From a bacterium (GTDB lineage Bacteria; Spirochaetota; Leptospiria; Leptospirales; Leptonemataceae): a stretch of DNA of 64,000 nucleotides. The first letter of the stretch is position 1, and each line of letters starts with the position of its first letter. The DNA lies in assembly GCA_024742665.1 (NCBI GenBank), contig JANSYA010000013.1, positions 1 through 64,000 of the forward strand, written 5' to 3'. Positions 25,746 through 34,162 of this stretch are shown here, piece after piece. Both the position numbers and the translations under genes were made by a program. The notes below the pieces were generated by a model. That model saw nothing but the letters and a program-made list of their open reading frames with translations. It was not told the origin of the DNA and did no database searches.

Positions 25746-27899
25746 TCAGGAACCGCGCCACACCCCGTCCCAGTCTTCCGGGGGCGCGGCCAGCAGACGT
25801 TCCAATCGACTCAGATAAATTTTCGCCGCCCCGTCGGCGAAATCCGGCTCGCTCAAATATTCTTTGAAGGCTGCGTGCGCCGCGCTGAAGTCTCCCGCGC
25901 GATACGCCAGAAGCGCACTCATAAAATCGGGCAGCTTACGCGCTCGTCGTTCGCGCTCCGCGGCCTCAAGGCTGTTATAGATTTCGTACAGGACGATCGG
26001 CCGGGTCTTGCCGCGCACTCGAATCGCGTCGAGCTCCCGGGTCAGCAGCTCCGAATCTTCGCGCACGAATTTATAAACCGCGTCTGAAATTACGACGTCG
26101 CTGCCGTAGGTCTTATTTACGCCTTCAATGCGCGAAGCGACGTTCACCGTATCGCCGATCACCGTCGTTTCCAGCCGACGCGGCGAGCCGACCGTTCCGA
26201 GCATCACGTCCCCGTAGTGCACGCCGACTCCGATTCTGGTCTTGCCGAATTTCGCTTCGAGTTCCGGCACTGATCGCACGGCCGCCTGCATGGCGACGGC
26301 GGCGCGAACGCTCCCGGCGGGATCCGGAAAGAGCGCCATGATCGCATCGCCGATAAATTTATCGATAAAACCGCCGTGCCGCTGGATCACGGGTTCGAGC
26401 AGACCGTGAAATTCATTCAGGAAAGCGAATGTCGCTTCGGGGCCGAGCCTTTCGCTCAGACCGGTGAAGCCGCGGATATCCAGAAAGAGCACCGCCATAT
26501 CTTTCCGCACCACGTCGCCCCGGGCGATTTGAGTGACGCTGGCTTTACCCAGGAAGTCCAGAAATTCCGCGGGGACGAAGCGCGCGAAACTCTCGGACAT
26601 GGCCCGTTCATTTTCCAGAGCGGCCGCCTGCTCCTCTAACAGTCGGCGCCGCGACTCCGCGTCGGCCTCTTTCAGTAGATTGATGCGATAGCCCAGGGCC
26701 AGACTCAACAGAACAGCTTCCAGGCCGGCGCCGATAAATAGACTGTACTGCGTCGTAAATCCAGAGGGGATTGCGCCCAAATTTTGTAGAACGAAGAGCA
26801 CCGCTCCGACGATCAGGGCGGACCAGGCGAGCAGAAAATAATAGGCGGGACGAAAGCCGCGCCGGATCAATTTAATCGCGCAGACTAACAAGGTCAAAAT
26901 CGATATTAAAGGGATGGTATTCGCCAGCATCACCATCACGAACGAACTGACGAAAAGCATCGCCAGCAGACTCGCCGCGTTTAACACCAGGACGAAGTCG
27001 ATGAAACGCGAAGCCCCTGGAAGTTGATCGCGAACAAGCAAAAATCTACGCGAGAACTGCAGTGCAAGCGTCGCCGCCAAAAGCGACAGAGGCGGTCCGA
27101 TAAATTCGATCCAGTGCAAACGATCCCGGGGAAGTAAATAAAAAATATGTCCGCTAACCGCCGCGAAAAACAAAGTCACCGCGACGATATACAGAACATA
27201 GTACAGGTAGGCTTTATCGCGAATCGAAATAAATAGAAACGAATTGTACAGAGCCATTACGAGCATCAGCCCGAAGAAGATCCCATAACCGAAAGTCCGC
27301 AGCATATCCCACATCGGAAACGATGAGCTGGTCCACAAAAAGGCCGGAACATTCATCGCGCCGTTCGTAACGAGCCGTAAATAAACCGTTTCCGTACTTT
27401 CGATTTCGCCGAAAGGAAATACGCAGTTGTGATGCGCGTAAGGACGGTCCGTCACGTGCATGCGCGTTCGAATCACGACCGGCTTCGTATTGCCGGGGTC
27501 GCCCTGCCCCGGTTTTCCGAGACGATACAGACGCGCCTCCGAGAGGGACGAAGTTGCCAGCTCCAGATTCCAGGCCTGAATCTGATCGGGATCCGGACGC
27601 ATGGTGAATCGCAGCCAGACCGCGTCCCGGGTGATGCCGAAGGCCGCATAGGCTCCCCCCACCGGTTGAAAATCCTGCGAACGCTGAAGCACATCCGCGA
27701 GTTCTAATTTCCGCCCGGGATCTTTCAGGTACTGCATATGCGGCCCGAGACGAAAGAAGCCGCGCTCGGTCTGGAGATAGGCCGTGTCGTTCGCGGAAAG
27801 GCCGGGAGCGCAGCCGGCGCAGGCCAGCGCCGCGAGTAATGCGCAGAGCAGCTGCTTGCGAAGTGCGACTGCAGCAGACAGGACGAACGAAGCGGTCAT
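25746..27899 (-). CDS. Membrane sensor adenylate/guanylate cyclase (7TMR-DISM type)
   Basis: A 717-residue receptor. The N-terminus has a hydrophobic stretch ending L-A-C-A-G-C, a lipobox-like site near residue 29. An extracytoplasmic beta domain follows (about 40-190), with D-A-V-W-L-R-F and the T-V-Y-L-R motif of 7TMR-DISM sensors. Seven membrane helices span about 200-400, a short coiled coil leads to a class III nucleotidyl cyclase domain at about 465-650 (V-L-F-L-D-I-R-G-F-T and F-I-G-D-A-I-M-A-L-F supply the metal-binding Asp residues; D-T-V-N-V-A-S-R-I follows). It makes cAMP or cGMP in response to an outside ligand. The last 65 residues are helical. Neighbours do not show the ligand. 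Confidence 0.9.
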   Translation of the reverse strand: MTASFVLSAAVALRKQLLCALLAALACAGCAPGLSANDTAYLQTERGFFRLGPHMQYLKDPGRKLELADVLQRSQDFQPVGGAYAAFGITRDAVWLRFTMRPDPDQIQAWNLELATSSLSEARLYRLGKPGQGDPGNTKPVVIRTRMHVTDRPYAHHNCVFPFGEIESTETVYLRLVTNGAMNVPAFLWTSSSFPMWDMLRTFGYGIFFGLMLVMALYNSFLFISIRDKAYLYYVLYIVAVTLFFAAVSGHIFYLLPRDRLHWIEFIGPPLSLLAATLALQFSRRFLLVRDQLPGASRFIDFVLVLNAASLLAMLFVSSFVMVMLANTIPLISILTLLVCAIKLIRRGFRPAYYFLLAWSALIVGAVLFVLQNLGAIPSGFTTQYSLFIGAGLEAVLLSLALGYRINLLKEADAESRRRLLEEQAAALENERAMSESFARFVPAEFLDFLGKASVTQIARGDVVRKDMAVLFLDIRGFTGLSERLGPEATFAFLNEFHGLLEPVIQRHGGFIDKFIGDAIMALFPDPAGSVRAAVAMQAAVRSVPELEAKFGKTRIGVGVHYGDVMLGTVGSPRRLETTVIGDTVNVASRIEGVNKTYGSDVVISDAVYKFVREDSELLTRELDAIRVRGKTRPIVLYEIYNSLEAAERERRARKLPDFMSALLAYRAGDFSAAHAAFKEYLSEPDFADGAAKIYLSRLERLLAAPPEDWDGVWRGS

Positions 27900-28114
27900 G
27901 AGCGGAGCATGCGCAATCCAGAGGGCCTGTCAATTCTTTGCGGAGTTTCCGCCTGCATTCGATCTTCTGGATCGTCGAATACAGCATGTCGAAACTCGCC
28001 GTATTTTAGCGTCTATCACGTGACGACGCCGCTATCTGCGCCCGATGCGAAATTCCAGGAAATCGCCTGAACGTATTCAGAGTAGATTCGAGGCTGTTCA
28101 GAGATTTTGCGAGT

Positions 28115-29071
28115 TCATTCGTTTTTCAGCCAGCCGTCGATATAGCGTTCCATGGCGTTCTGGCCCGCGTAATAATAGCTTTCGCCGCTCAGATGAATCG
28201 AGTCGGTAAATTTCGGCAGTTGAAACATCGCTTCCGGCGGGCTGGGTAAATCGATTCGGCCGCCGGCGAAAGGCCGGTACTCTTCCCGATGATTTCCCGG
28301 GAAGGGCACGGAGTTCGGAGCCAGGCCGCGCTGCGGATCGCCGTAGACGTACTGCATCAGCCCGAAATTGTTCACATACTCCACGCGATCGACCCTGGCC
28401 GCGACCGCGAGAATCTTGCGGCCGAGAGCCGTAGCCGCTCCGTTGACCTGAGCCGGCGTCGGCTTTCCCAGCCGCTTATAATAGCCCTGGTTCGCATCGC
28501 TCAGGCCGCTCTCCAGGGATTCGACTAAGTTCGGATAATCGTAACCCAGGATTACAATTCGCAGCTTCGGTCGCGCGAGGGTCAGAGTTCGCACAATCGT
28601 TTCGACGTGGGCCGCGATCTTTTCGAATTCACGGTCGGCCTGCTCCGGCGAAAGCCGCGTATTCCAGCTTTCGATCAGATCGTTGCCGCCGATCGTCAGC
28701 ACGACGATACTGGTATCTTTGCGATCAATGAGCAGCTTCGTGACCGCCGCGAGATTCGCCGGCTTCGCCCATTGATACGCCTTACTACCGATCAGGGCCG
28801 TGCTGCCCGCGTAATAGTCCGGATAACCATAGTCATGCAGCAGATGATCGAAGGTATGATTGGAAGTCAGGAACTGGGCCCAGCTATCGCCGATCACCAT
28901 CAGCTTGCGGGTCTTATTGGCCTGCGCTTCGTCTTCGTTAAAAACGAAACCTTTGAATTCATCCGTCGCGCGACGAATATCCCCGGAGCTACAGGCCGCC
29001 GGAAGCAGCAGAGCCAGCGCGAGAGCGACTGCGGGGAGTCGGCGCGCAGCAGACGGACGCGCGAATATCAT
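28115..29071 (-). CDS. SGNH/GDSL-type hydrolase lipoprotein (DUF459-like)
   Basis: From the ATG at 29071 the protein has 318 residues and a lipoprotein signal (LALALLLPAACSS, Cys near residue 25). The hydrolase blocks are present: I-G-D-S-W-A-Q with the nucleophile Ser, I-G-G-N-D with the oxyanion residues, and D-S-I-H-L-S near the C-terminus with the Asp-His pair. Such enzymes cleave esters, often O-acetyl groups on cell-surface polymers. The open frame goes up to 29182, but those extra residues are basic with no signal, so the internal start is better. It sits between two other minus-strand genes with large gaps, so it is likely transcribed alone. Confidence 0.85.
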   Translation of the reverse strand: MIFARPSAARRLPAVALALALLLPAACSSGDIRRATDEFKGFVFNEDEAQANKTRKLMVIGDSWAQFLTSNHTFDHLLHDYGYPDYYAGSTALIGSKAYQWAKPANLAAVTKLLIDRKDTSIVVLTIGGNDLIESWNTRLSPEQADREFEKIAAHVETIVRTLTLARPKLRIVILGYDYPNLVESLESGLSDANQGYYKRLGKPTPAQVNGAATALGRKILAVAARVDRVEYVNNFGLMQYVYGDPQRGLAPNSVPFPGNHREEYRPFAGGRIDLPSPPEAMFQLPKFTDSIHLSGESYYYAGQNAMERYIDGWLKNE

Positions 29072-29227
29072 TGAATGGAAGCGAAGAACGAAAGCATGCA
29101 TGCACCGATTCTTGGTTCCCCCTGCGACTTCGCAATCGACTTTCGATCGCCGGCACCGGCTCCGGCGCTTTTTCAGACGCAACCGGTAAGTATATTACCG
29201 GCCGATCGCTCACGACCGGCTTTCACT

Positions 29228-29336
29228 GCTTTTTCATATAATCGTTCAGCTCTCGCTTTTCATATAGGCGTTCAGCTCTCGCTTTTCAAATATTCGTTCA
29301 GCTCTCGCTTTTCAAATAGGCGTTCAGCTCTCGCTT
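29228..29336. repeat. 26-bp tandem repeat across the symporter stop codon
   Basis: Four copies of a 26-base unit, plus strand form cgttcagctctcgcttttca then a variable atagg or atatt, start at 29243, 29269, 29295 and 29321; the outer copies are partial or diverged. The unit length is not a multiple of 3. The array covers the end and the downstream region of the symporter gene on the minus strand. Each unit codes R-E-L-N-x-Y in one frame and gives a TGA stop in the next. Confidence 0.9.
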
Positions 29337-30767
29337 CACTTGTGGCGCCAGCAGATACAAACCCAGGATATTCGGCACGCAGATTACGAATACCAGAGCG
29401 TCGGAAAAGCCGAGCACCGCATCCAGCTGAATCGCGCTGCCGATGACGATAAAAACGCAAAAGATGATCTTAAAGGCGAGCTCCGCGCCCGCGCTGCGAC
29501 CGATCAGATAGGTCCAGCCCTTCAGGCCATAGTAGGCCCAGGCGACCATGGTCGAGAACGCGAAGAGCAGCGCCGCGAAGGCCAGGGGCACGGGAGACCA
29601 GCTCAGATTGCGTTCGAAAGCGCGCGAAGTCATCTCGACTCCGCCGGGCCCCGCCGTAAAATTCGAATCAAAATAGAGCGTCGTAACGATCACGAGTGCG
29701 GTCGTCGTACAAATTACGACAGTGTCAATAAAGGGTTCAAGCAAAGATACGATGCCTTCGGTTACAGGCTCTTTCGTACGCACCGCCGAGTGGGCGATCG
29801 AGGCCGAACCAATGCCGGCTTCATTCGAAAACACCGCGCGCTGAAAGCCGATCACCATGGCTCCCAGAGCGCCGCCCGCCGCGCCCCGGACAGTGAAAGC
29901 TTCGCCGAAGATTTGCGCGACCGCGAAGGGCAGCGCTTCGTAATTCATACCGATCACGACCAGGGCCATACCCATGTACAATAGCGCCATCAGCGGCACG
30001 ACCTTTTCGGTGACGCGCACGATCGTGCTCAGCCCGCCGATAATGACCAGACCCACGCATGCCGCGAGCAGCAATCCGAAGAGCCAGCCCAGACCGACGA
30101 AAGGCGAAGCTGCGGCGCCGGTCACATTTAAGAACTGCGCATAAGCCTGATTCGATTGGAACATATTGCCGATGCCCAGACAGCCGATGCAAAGACCGAG
30201 AGCATAAAAGACGCCGATCATGCGGCCGAGCCGCGGTAAACCCAGCTCCGCCAGACCGCGCTCTAAATAAAACATGGGACCGCCGGAGACCGTGCCGTCG
30301 GAATGCTCGCGACGATATTTTACGCCGAGCGTGCACTCGACGAACTTCGTCGACATGCCCAGAAAACCCGCCAGCACCATCCAGAAGGTCGCGCCCGGAC
30401 CGCCCGCCGAGATCGCCACCGCGACGCCCCCGATATTGCCGATGCCCACCGTGCCCGAGAGCGCCGTGGCCAGAGCCTGGAAGTGCGAAACTTCGCCCGC
30501 GTCTTCCGTCCTGGACGACCCCGCCTTCGCATTCGGCGACGCTTTCGAAAAATCGCCGCGAACCAGGCGCAGGGCGTGAACGAAGAGGCGTAAATTGACA
30601 AAGCGAAAATAAAACGTAAAGACCACTCCGCCGGCGACCAGCCATAGAACTACGAAGGGAATCTCCGCGCCGGGAAAAGGGATCTTAAAAAAGACGATGC
30701 CCGAAAGCCAGTCCGTGACGGGCTGGACGGCCCTGTTGATATAAGTGTCCAGGTCGGAGAAATTCAT
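29298..30767 (-). CDS. Sodium:alanine symporter family protein (AGCS/AlsT)
   Basis: A 489-residue inner-membrane protein with about 11 helices. It carries the family blocks G-N-I-G-G-V-A-V-A-I, P-G-A-T-F-W-M-V, N-E-A-G-I-G-S-A-S-I-A-H-S-A and the G-T-V-G-I-G-N motif. It takes up alanine or glycine driven by sodium. The C-terminus ends K-R-E-L-N-A-Y-L-K-S-E-S because the second copy of a 26-bp tandem repeat brings in a stop codon; the farthest copy still codes K-R-E-L-N-D-Y-M-K-K-Q followed by a stop, probably the ancestral end. The change affects only the cytosolic tail, so transport should be intact. Confidence 0.92.
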   Translation of the reverse strand: MNFSDLDTYINRAVQPVTDWLSGIVFFKIPFPGAEIPFVVLWLVAGGVVFTFYFRFVNLRLFVHALRLVRGDFSKASPNAKAGSSRTEDAGEVSHFQALATALSGTVGIGNIGGVAVAISAGGPGATFWMVLAGFLGMSTKFVECTLGVKYRREHSDGTVSGGPMFYLERGLAELGLPRLGRMIGVFYALGLCIGCLGIGNMFQSNQAYAQFLNVTGAAASPFVGLGWLFGLLLAACVGLVIIGGLSTIVRVTEKVVPLMALLYMGMALVVIGMNYEALPFAVAQIFGEAFTVRGAAGGALGAMVIGFQRAVFSNEAGIGSASIAHSAVRTKEPVTEGIVSLLEPFIDTVVICTTTALVIVTTLYFDSNFTAGPGGVEMTSRAFERNLSWSPVPLAFAALLFAFSTMVAWAYYGLKGWTYLIGRSAGAELAFKIIFCVFIVIGSAIQLDAVLGFSDALVFVICVPNILGLYLLAPQVKRELNAYLKSES

Positions 30768-30879
30768 ACGCTGTAGTGAGCGACGCGCCGACCACTGTCA
30801 ATATTTCCGGAGTCTTTCCGCTCTGGTTTCAGGCGCTTTCTGAAAATATTTCGCATCGCCCGCCGCGACGGCCTTTAGA

Positions 30880-32061
30880 TCAAAAGCTCCCGCTCGCACC
30901 GCCGCCGGCGAAAGTCCCGCCGCCGCCGGTAATGCGTCCCGCCGCGCCGCCCGAACGGGAACTGGAGCCGGAAGAATTGCCGCCCGATCCAGAAGCGCTC
31001 GCTCCTCCGGCCGCGGCGCCGCCCGCCGCTCCGCCCAGCACAATTAAGAACGGACCAAAGATATAAAACAGACCCACAACCCACCAGCGCGGCGGGTTGT
31101 TTTCCGGAAAAAAGATATGATCCGCGATCCACATGCAGGCGATAAAATTCAGCGCGAAAAAGATTCCGCTGAGCCAGAACCAGGCCTTCATCGAATTCAA
31201 TATACCGGGAAAGTGTCCGACGCTGACGACCAGGTTCAGCCAGCAGAAGAACCAGCCCAGGCCGATGGCCAGGGGCGTGAGCACTTTGAGCAGGCGTTGC
31301 CCCATGGTATCGTTGGCCACGGACTTGCGCAACAGCGCGACCAGGCCCAGATAGATCGCCATTTGCGGTAGAGTCAGACCAATTAAAGTTAGAGACAGGG
31401 CCAGCACCGCCAGGGGATTCCAGTACGGGATATTTTCCAGGCGCACCCCGTAGATCGAATACGCCGTATATCCCAGGGTCGCGCCGGAAAGATATTCAGC
31501 CGTGTGTTCGACGTAGCAGTCGACGTCGCCGCGGCGTTTCGCGTCTTTTTCCTCCGCGTCGTCGTTTTCATAATCGATTTTTACATAGCACTCCTGGTGC
31601 AAATAGCGGCGAAATTCTCCCGCATAGTACCCGGCCGTAATGTTTGCGTCTTCGCCGTCGGGCGCAAACAGCTCCGAGCTATAGGGACTGTACAAAATAA
31701 AAACCAGGCGGACCGAATCCGGCTCAGCTGCGCTGTAGTGCCGCGCGAGCACTTTTACGATCAATCGCTTGCGACTGTCCAGCAGATAGCCGCTGGCGAC
31801 TCCGCCGACGATGAGAGCTTCGCCCTCCGGGCCCGAAACGCGTCGCTCGGTCATATATTCCAGAAGCTCGTTCGGCTCGCGCGGGGCGGCCGCGGCAGTG
31901 ACCGCAGGGGAATCGGCGTCCTCCGTCTCGGGAAAGATCGGCGCGCCGCCTGCCAGCAGCAACAGCAGCAAGGCCGGCCGCAGGCGAGTATGACAAGCGC
32001 GCGCGAACGCCGATCGTCTGGCTGTGGAGTCGTCGTTGTTTGGAATCAAGTATTCGTCCAT
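30880..32061 (-). CDS. Membrane protein with Gly/Ser-rich tail, function unknown
   Basis: About 393 residues from ATG 32061. A hydrophobic segment near residues 25-42 looks like a signal peptide. A soluble extracytoplasmic part follows (about 50-185) with a Cys-containing acidic stretch, then about five membrane helices between 190 and 355. The last 45 residues are Gly/Ser-rich and end G-G-G-G-T-F-A-G-G-G-A-S-G-S-F. That ending is the hallmark of the TPM/YgcG phosphatase-like membrane proteins, which share the order signal, outer domain, helices, Gly-rich end. I cannot see TPM motifs in the outer domain, so family membership is uncertain. A start at 32136 is possible but adds no signal. Confidence 0.65.
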   Translation of the reverse strand: MDEYLIPNNDDSTARRSAFARACHTRLRPALLLLLLAGGAPIFPETEDADSPAVTAAAAPREPNELLEYMTERRVSGPEGEALIVGGVASGYLLDSRKRLIVKVLARHYSAAEPDSVRLVFILYSPYSSELFAPDGEDANITAGYYAGEFRRYLHQECYVKIDYENDDAEEKDAKRRGDVDCYVEHTAEYLSGATLGYTAYSIYGVRLENIPYWNPLAVLALSLTLIGLTLPQMAIYLGLVALLRKSVANDTMGQRLLKVLTPLAIGLGWFFCWLNLVVSVGHFPGILNSMKAWFWLSGIFFALNFIACMWIADHIFFPENNPPRWWVVGLFYIFGPFLIVLGGAAGGAAAGGASASGSGGNSSGSSSRSGGAAGRITGGGGTFAGGGASGSF

Positions 32062-32227
32062 CCCCTGCTTGCTCGCGTACGGCCGACCCGCGGCGGCGAA
32101 TCGGCGGCGCCAGGTCGGTTCAGAACACCACGACACCCGGCCGCCATTTACGCCACAACTTCCCGACAGCTTAGAAGGCCGCGATCGGATCGCATTCGCA
32201 GACCGTTATCGTATGCGGCAGGCTGCT

Positions 32228-32761
32228 TCAAGCCGGCAGATAATCGCGCCACTCGTCGCTCTCCGCGACGCGCTTGATGATGGCGCCGCGCTCGACCAGC
32301 AGGCCGCGCATATAGCGATCCAGATAGATGCGTTCCACCAGGCGTCCGGCGAATCCCAGAGGCGCGCGGAAGTCAAAGACGTCGATCATGCGCGTCATCG
32401 CCGCGAGGGAGACTTCATTTTCCGCGACGCCATCGCCATCGATCATCGGAACCGTTTCAAAGATATGATCGTGATCGAAACCGGCAAAGACGCCGGAGCC
32501 GGGCACCATCGAATCACGAAAGCGTCGCGGCCGATCGTAGAATTCCGGCGCAAGGCGCGACGTAAGCCGCTGACGAAATCCAAAGTGCACGGCCTCCCAG
32601 GTGACGCTTTCGCCGGGCCCGATCAAACCCCGCGTCGTTCCGGCGACCGCCCGCTCTTTGTGGCGGGTCTGAGTGGCCACGTGCAGATCGATGCTGCGCG
32701 CCAGATCGAAGACCCGCCCGGGGGGCGCATAAATGTCCGTAAATATTTCGATGCGACTCAT
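32228..32761 (-). CDS. SRPBCC-fold protein (polyketide cyclase/START-like)
   Basis: This 177-residue soluble protein begins with a beta strand and a typical P-x-x-x-V-F-D-L-A-R-S-I-D-L-H helix, then has V-T-W-E-A-V-H-F-G and a C-terminal long helix (I-Y-L-D-R-Y-M-R-G-L-L). This is the order of the SRPBCC helix-grip fold, which holds hydrophobic ligands. The group with H-x-x-x-x-x-x-x-E-R-A-V after the first helix is common in bacteria and has no proven function. It is divergent from the small gene at 32874, and follows no close neighbour on its own strand. Confidence 0.8.
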   Translation of the reverse strand: MSRIEIFTDIYAPPGRVFDLARSIDLHVATQTRHKERAVAGTTRGLIGPGESVTWEAVHFGFRQRLTSRLAPEFYDRPRRFRDSMVPGSGVFAGFDHDHIFETVPMIDGDGVAENEVSLAAMTRMIDVFDFRAPLGFAGRLVERIYLDRYMRGLLVERGAIIKRVAESDEWRDYLPA

Positions 32762-32873
32762 TGTGCGAAAGGCGGCGCGTCCTGAAACAATCCGATCGCA
32801 GCCGGAGCCGGAGCCGGATTTTCAGGGGCCGCGCGAAGCCGGATACGCTATAATAGTCAGAGGAGCGCCCGAC

Positions 32874-33065
32874 ATGTTTGGTTTCTTAGACAAAGATCAG
32901 CGAAACAAGAAAAAATTACAAAAGCAATACGAACGCAAACAGCAGGAAGCGCGGGATCTCCAGCGCTCCGGCGACATCAAAGGTTTCGCGGCGCTCACGG
33001 CCGAGGCGGATCAAATCTACCGCCAAATCGAAGATCTCGATCGCAGCGGCCGGACCGGCGCATAA
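32874..33065 (+). CDS. Small charged coiled-coil protein (DUF6435-like)
   Basis: A 63-residue protein starting MFGFLDKDQRNKK and going on as one long charged helix (K-L-Q-K-Q-Y-E-R-K, then G-D-I-K-G-F-A-A-L-T-A-E-A) to a short tail. Small proteins with M-F-G-F-L, L-x-K-Q-Y and R-S-G-D-I-x-x-x-A-x-L-x-A-E-A are widespread; I know them as DUF6435 and their role is unknown. AGAGGAG lies about 8 bases before the ATG and fixes the start. An earlier in-frame start would overlap the divergent gene. Confidence 0.8.
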   Translation: MFGFLDKDQRNKKKLQKQYERKQQEARDLQRSGDIKGFAALTAEADQIYRQIEDLDRSGRTGA

Positions 33066-33144
33066 GATCCTGCGACCTGCTCGCCTTGAGTTAGCGCAAG
33101 TCGACGCGAAATTCTAATTGGCGGGACGGGATTCGACAGTTTCC

Positions 33145-34158
33145 ATGCTACCAATGAGCCGCGAATTCGATCCCGAGAATCCTTCCAACCCCTACGCGTC
33201 GGAATCGTCGGGAAACCCGTACGCGGCCACCCGCCACAGCAGCTCTTCGCCGAAGTCGAACGGACTCTTCGGCGATCTCACGCATCAGATTCGCGAAAGC
33301 GAATTTCAGCTCGAAGACATCTTACGCGTCAGCGTCGCCCTGTATCGTCGCTACGCGAAAGAACTGGGCGGGGCCGCTCTGGTATTCGCCGTCGCGCTCG
33401 GCGTTCTCAACTACGCCGCCTTCCAGCAGATTATGGAGTGGCTGATTATAGAGACCCTCCGGGATCCGGAAACGCGGCCCGACATAGACCTCCTGATGAA
33501 AATTATCGAACCCCGGGCGCCGACCCTGATGGCCCTGAGCGCGGCGACTCTGGTCACCCAGGCCCTGCTGATGCTCTACACGGTGCTGCGCACGAACGAA
33601 CGCTGCACGAAATTGGACCGCGCCGAAGACGCATCGAGCACCCTCCAGACGGCCCTGGGCAAATTGCCGCGTTATACCGGCCTGCTCTTCGTCGCTTATT
33701 TCGCGGTCCTTGCCGGCCTGCTCTTATGTGTCGTGCCTGGTATCGTGCTGGCGATTCACTTCTCGTTGCTCGCCGCCATCGTCGCCATCGGCGGCAAGGG
33801 CTTCGACGCTTTCCCGCGCGCCTTCGCGATACTAAAAGGACGCGTCTTCCGAACGGCGAGCGTGATCATCGTAACATACGTTGCGATTCACATAGTGCCC
33901 CTGCTGATTTCTTCCGTTTACGCCGCCTATATTCCGCAGCTGATCGACGAAGCGGTCGCCGCCAATCCCGGCCTGAGCGAAGAGGAAATCGCCCGGGCGC
34001 TTCTGGAAAGCCCGACGTACTATCTGCTGACCCAGCTTCCGGGAACGATCGCCGGAGCGCTGCTGACTTCGTTTTTGGGAGTAGCGACCACCGTGATGTA
34101 TCTAAACTTCACGCGCGACGAAGCGCAGGACCGCGAACTTACGGCGACACGAGACTGA
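33145..34158 (+). CDS. Multi-pass membrane protein, function unknown
   Basis: From the ATG at 33145 this has about 337 residues. The first 60 are polar, with the pattern N-P-Y-A repeated, then an amphipathic helix and about six membrane segments (AALVFAVALGVLNYA; LSAATLVTQALLMLY; GLLFVAYFAVLAGLLLCVVPGIVLAIHF; and two to three more). The V-V-P-G-I-V-L-A-I motif and the long helical pairs recall the membrane domain found in some glycerophosphodiesterase-related and YciC-like proteins. That is a resemblance; no catalytic part is present. It is convergent with icd, only 4 bases apart. Confidence 0.6.
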   Translation: MLPMSREFDPENPSNPYASESSGNPYAATRHSSSSPKSNGLFGDLTHQIRESEFQLEDILRVSVALYRRYAKELGGAALVFAVALGVLNYAAFQQIMEWLIIETLRDPETRPDIDLLMKIIEPRAPTLMALSAATLVTQALLMLYTVLRTNERCTKLDRAEDASSTLQTALGKLPRYTGLLFVAYFAVLAGLLLCVVPGIVLAIHFSLLAAIVAIGGKGFDAFPRAFAILKGRVFRTASVIIVTYVAIHIVPLLISSVYAAYIPQLIDEAVAANPGLSEEEIARALLESPTYYLLTQLPGTIAGALLTSFLGVATTVMYLNFTRDEAQDRELTATRD

Positions 34159-34162
34159 AGGC

